A stretch of 30,361 bases of DNA from Chloroflexota bacterium (lineage in GTDB: Bacteria > Chloroflexota > Dehalococcoidia > Lucifugimonadales > JACPCL1). The notes beneath the pieces were generated by a model. That model was not told the DNA's origin. It saw only the letters and a list, made by a program, of their open reading frames with translations, and searched no databases. The translations under genes were made by a program, and so were the position numbers. This document shows positions 29,368 through 30,361 of this stretch, in pieces (position 1 is the stretch's first letter; each line of letters opens with the position of its first letter). The stretch lies in assembly GCA_016210375.1 (NCBI GenBank), contig JACQUH010000182.1, positions 1 to 30,361 on the forward strand. The letters run 5' to 3'.

Positions 29368-30132
29368 TCAGGCCATGGCGAAGAGTCGCTCTAGCTCGTC
29401 GTAAGGCGGGTAGCTGATGAGGACGGCCTTGTGCCTGCCCTGGTAGACGAACATACTGCCTGCGGCCACCGCCGAGGCCCCCTGGCCGACGGCGAGGCGG
29501 AAGTCCTCCAGGTTTCTTGCTCCCCCGCAGGCGATGACGGGTACCCGCACCGTCGAGGCTACCGCGTGCACCAGGGGAAGGTCGTACCCCTCCATGGTGC
29601 CGTCGCGATCTATGGAGTAGAGCAGGATTTCTCCCGCGCCGGCGGCCTCCATTCTCCTGGCGAACGATGCCGGGTCAAGGCCTGTGCCCTGGCGTCCACC
29701 GTGGATGCGCAGCTCGTAGCCACCCATGAGCCTCTTTTTCGCGTCCAGGGAGGCCACCACCGCCTGGCTCCCATACACCTCCGCGATCTCGGTGACCAGT
29801 CGCGGGTTCTCTACAGCGTAACTGTTTATCGCCACCTTCTCAATACCTGCCTTGAAGAGTCGTTGCACGTCCTCTAGGCGGCGCAGGCCGCCCCCATAGC
29901 ACACGGGCATGAAACACTCGCTGACGATCTGCTCCAGGAAGTCAAACTGGGGCGGCGTATTCTCCACGGTAGCAGCGATGTCCAGGAGGACGAGCTCGTC
30001 CACCTCTTTGTCATTGAAGATCTTGACGATGTTGATGGGGTCGCCCAGGTAGTCTGGCCTGGCGAACTGGCGGGTCTTCACCAGGCCGCGACCCTTGAGC
30101 AGAAGGACGGGTATAACCCGGACGCTGCGCAT
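29368..30132 (-). CDS. wbuZ: HisF-like subunit of the sugar amidation system (WbuZ)
   Basis: A 254-residue TIM barrel related to imidazole glycerol phosphate synthase cyclase. True HisF has a catalytic Asp in the first strand (IPCLDVKDG); here that strand reads RVIPVLLLKGRGLV, with Leu in its place, while the second Asp is kept (ASLDAKKR). DPINIVKIFNDKEVDEL, FMPVCYGGGLR and VIACGGARN are typical of the WbuZ branch found beside N-acetyl sugar amidotransferases. It would receive ammonia from the HisH-like partner and pass it on, not make histidine precursors. ATG 30132 lies 11 bases after the HisH-like stop. Confidence 0.9.
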   Translation of the reverse strand: MRSVRVIPVLLLKGRGLVKTRQFARPDYLGDPINIVKIFNDKEVDELVLLDIAATVENTPPQFDFLEQIVSECFMPVCYGGGLRRLEDVQRLFKAGIEKVAINSYAVENPRLVTEIAEVYGSQAVVASLDAKKRLMGGYELRIHGGRQGTGLDPASFARRMEAAGAGEILLYSIDRDGTMEGYDLPLVHAVASTVRVPVIACGGARNLEDFRLAVGQGASAVAAGSMFVYQGRHKAVLISYPPYDELERLFAMA

Positions 30133-30143
30133 TGCGGGCTAGC

Positions 30144-30361
30144 CTAAAGGGCCTCTTCCGCCAGGGCCACGAAGTTCTTCAGCAGGGTCATTCCGTAGCG
30201 GTGGCTCTTCTCGGGGTGGAACTGGACGCCGAAGACGTTGCCGCGCTCCACGGCCGAGACGAACTCGATGCCGTGGCGAGTCGTGAGGAGGACGTCCGCC
30301 GGGTCTCGGCAGACGACGTGAAAGGAGTGAACGAAGTAGAAGCGGCTTTCGGGCGGCATCC
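30144..30361 (-). CDS. wbuY: HisH-like glutaminase subunit of the sugar amidation system (N-terminus outside window)
   Basis: Only the last 72 or so codons are present; the frame runs through the right edge. SRFYFVHSFHVV, FGVQFHPEKSHRYGM and LLKNFVALAEE are the C-terminal part of a class I glutamine amidotransferase of the HisH type, with the catalytic His and Glu in FHPEKS. The nucleophile Cys would be outside the window. It would release ammonia from glutamine for the HisF-like and WbuX-like partners downstream. The Met near the edge is internal, not the start. Confidence 0.85.
   Translation of the reverse strand, partial: MPPESRFYFVHSFHVVCRDPADVLLTTRHGIEFVSAVERGNVFGVQFHPEKSHRYGMTLLKNFVALAEEAL

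Noticed and set aside
29368..30361. Histidine biosynthesis genes hisF and hisH
   Set aside because: The HisF-like protein lacks the first catalytic Asp, both sit beside an N-acetyl sugar amidotransferase, and no other his genes are present.

Overview
The window is GC-rich, densely coded bacterial chromosome with no rRNA, tRNA, CRISPR array or intact transposase that I can see. The gene content and protein style suggest Chloroflexota, probably a Dehalococcoidia-like lineage. The clues are tungsten-type aldehyde:ferredoxin oxidoreductases, a dCTP deaminase of the mycobacterial dUMP-forming type, a minimal HExxH zincin, a CinA protein, and intergenic spaces full of palindromic repeats. This is a judgement from recognised families, not a database result.

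Layout. 1-3012: a GlcD-type FAD oxidase (cut by the window edge), a divergent ketopantoate reductase (panE) and a class I glutamine-amidotransferase-like hydrolase. 3013-5394: an orphan membrane protein and a TPR protein with an acidic tail, among mobile repeats. 5395-7440: a tight dcd-ribD-zincin operon. 7441-12305: a structured intergenic region with a strong promoter, then a MoaD-like sulfur carrier and two tandem, very similar aldehyde:ferredoxin oxidoreductases. 12542-16666: rmuC, a broken glgB fragment, an ornithine-cyclodeaminase family enzyme, a hicBA toxin-antitoxin pair lying between two copies of a hydrolase 3' end, and the intact hydrolase. 16851-16928: a 25-codon gene with a near-perfect Shine-Dalgarno sequence and its own terminator. 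17330-19549: a cinA / small membrane protein / tenA operon. 20295-22532: an O-antigen-ligase-like membrane protein. 22610-30361: a convergent eight-gene glycan operon on the minus strand.

The glycan operon reads in transcription order wbuY (HisH-like, partial), wbuZ (HisF-like), wbuX (N-acetyl sugar amidotransferase), a GT4 glycosyltransferase, and PglC-, PglD-, PglE- and PglF-like enzymes. Together they could make a UDP-di-N-acetylbacillosamine-type sugar, load it on a lipid carrier, extend it, and convert an acetamido group to acetamidino. The ligase/polymerase-like protein facing it could act on the finished glycan.

The least explained part is the non-coding DNA. At least four repeat families recur in the gaps. 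Two of them share the terminal sequence ATGGTCATT and appear to have inserted into the loops of hairpins belonging to a third family. One family has a central hairpin whose two arms change together between copies. These nested elements and the 25-aa gene are the best candidates for something undescribed.
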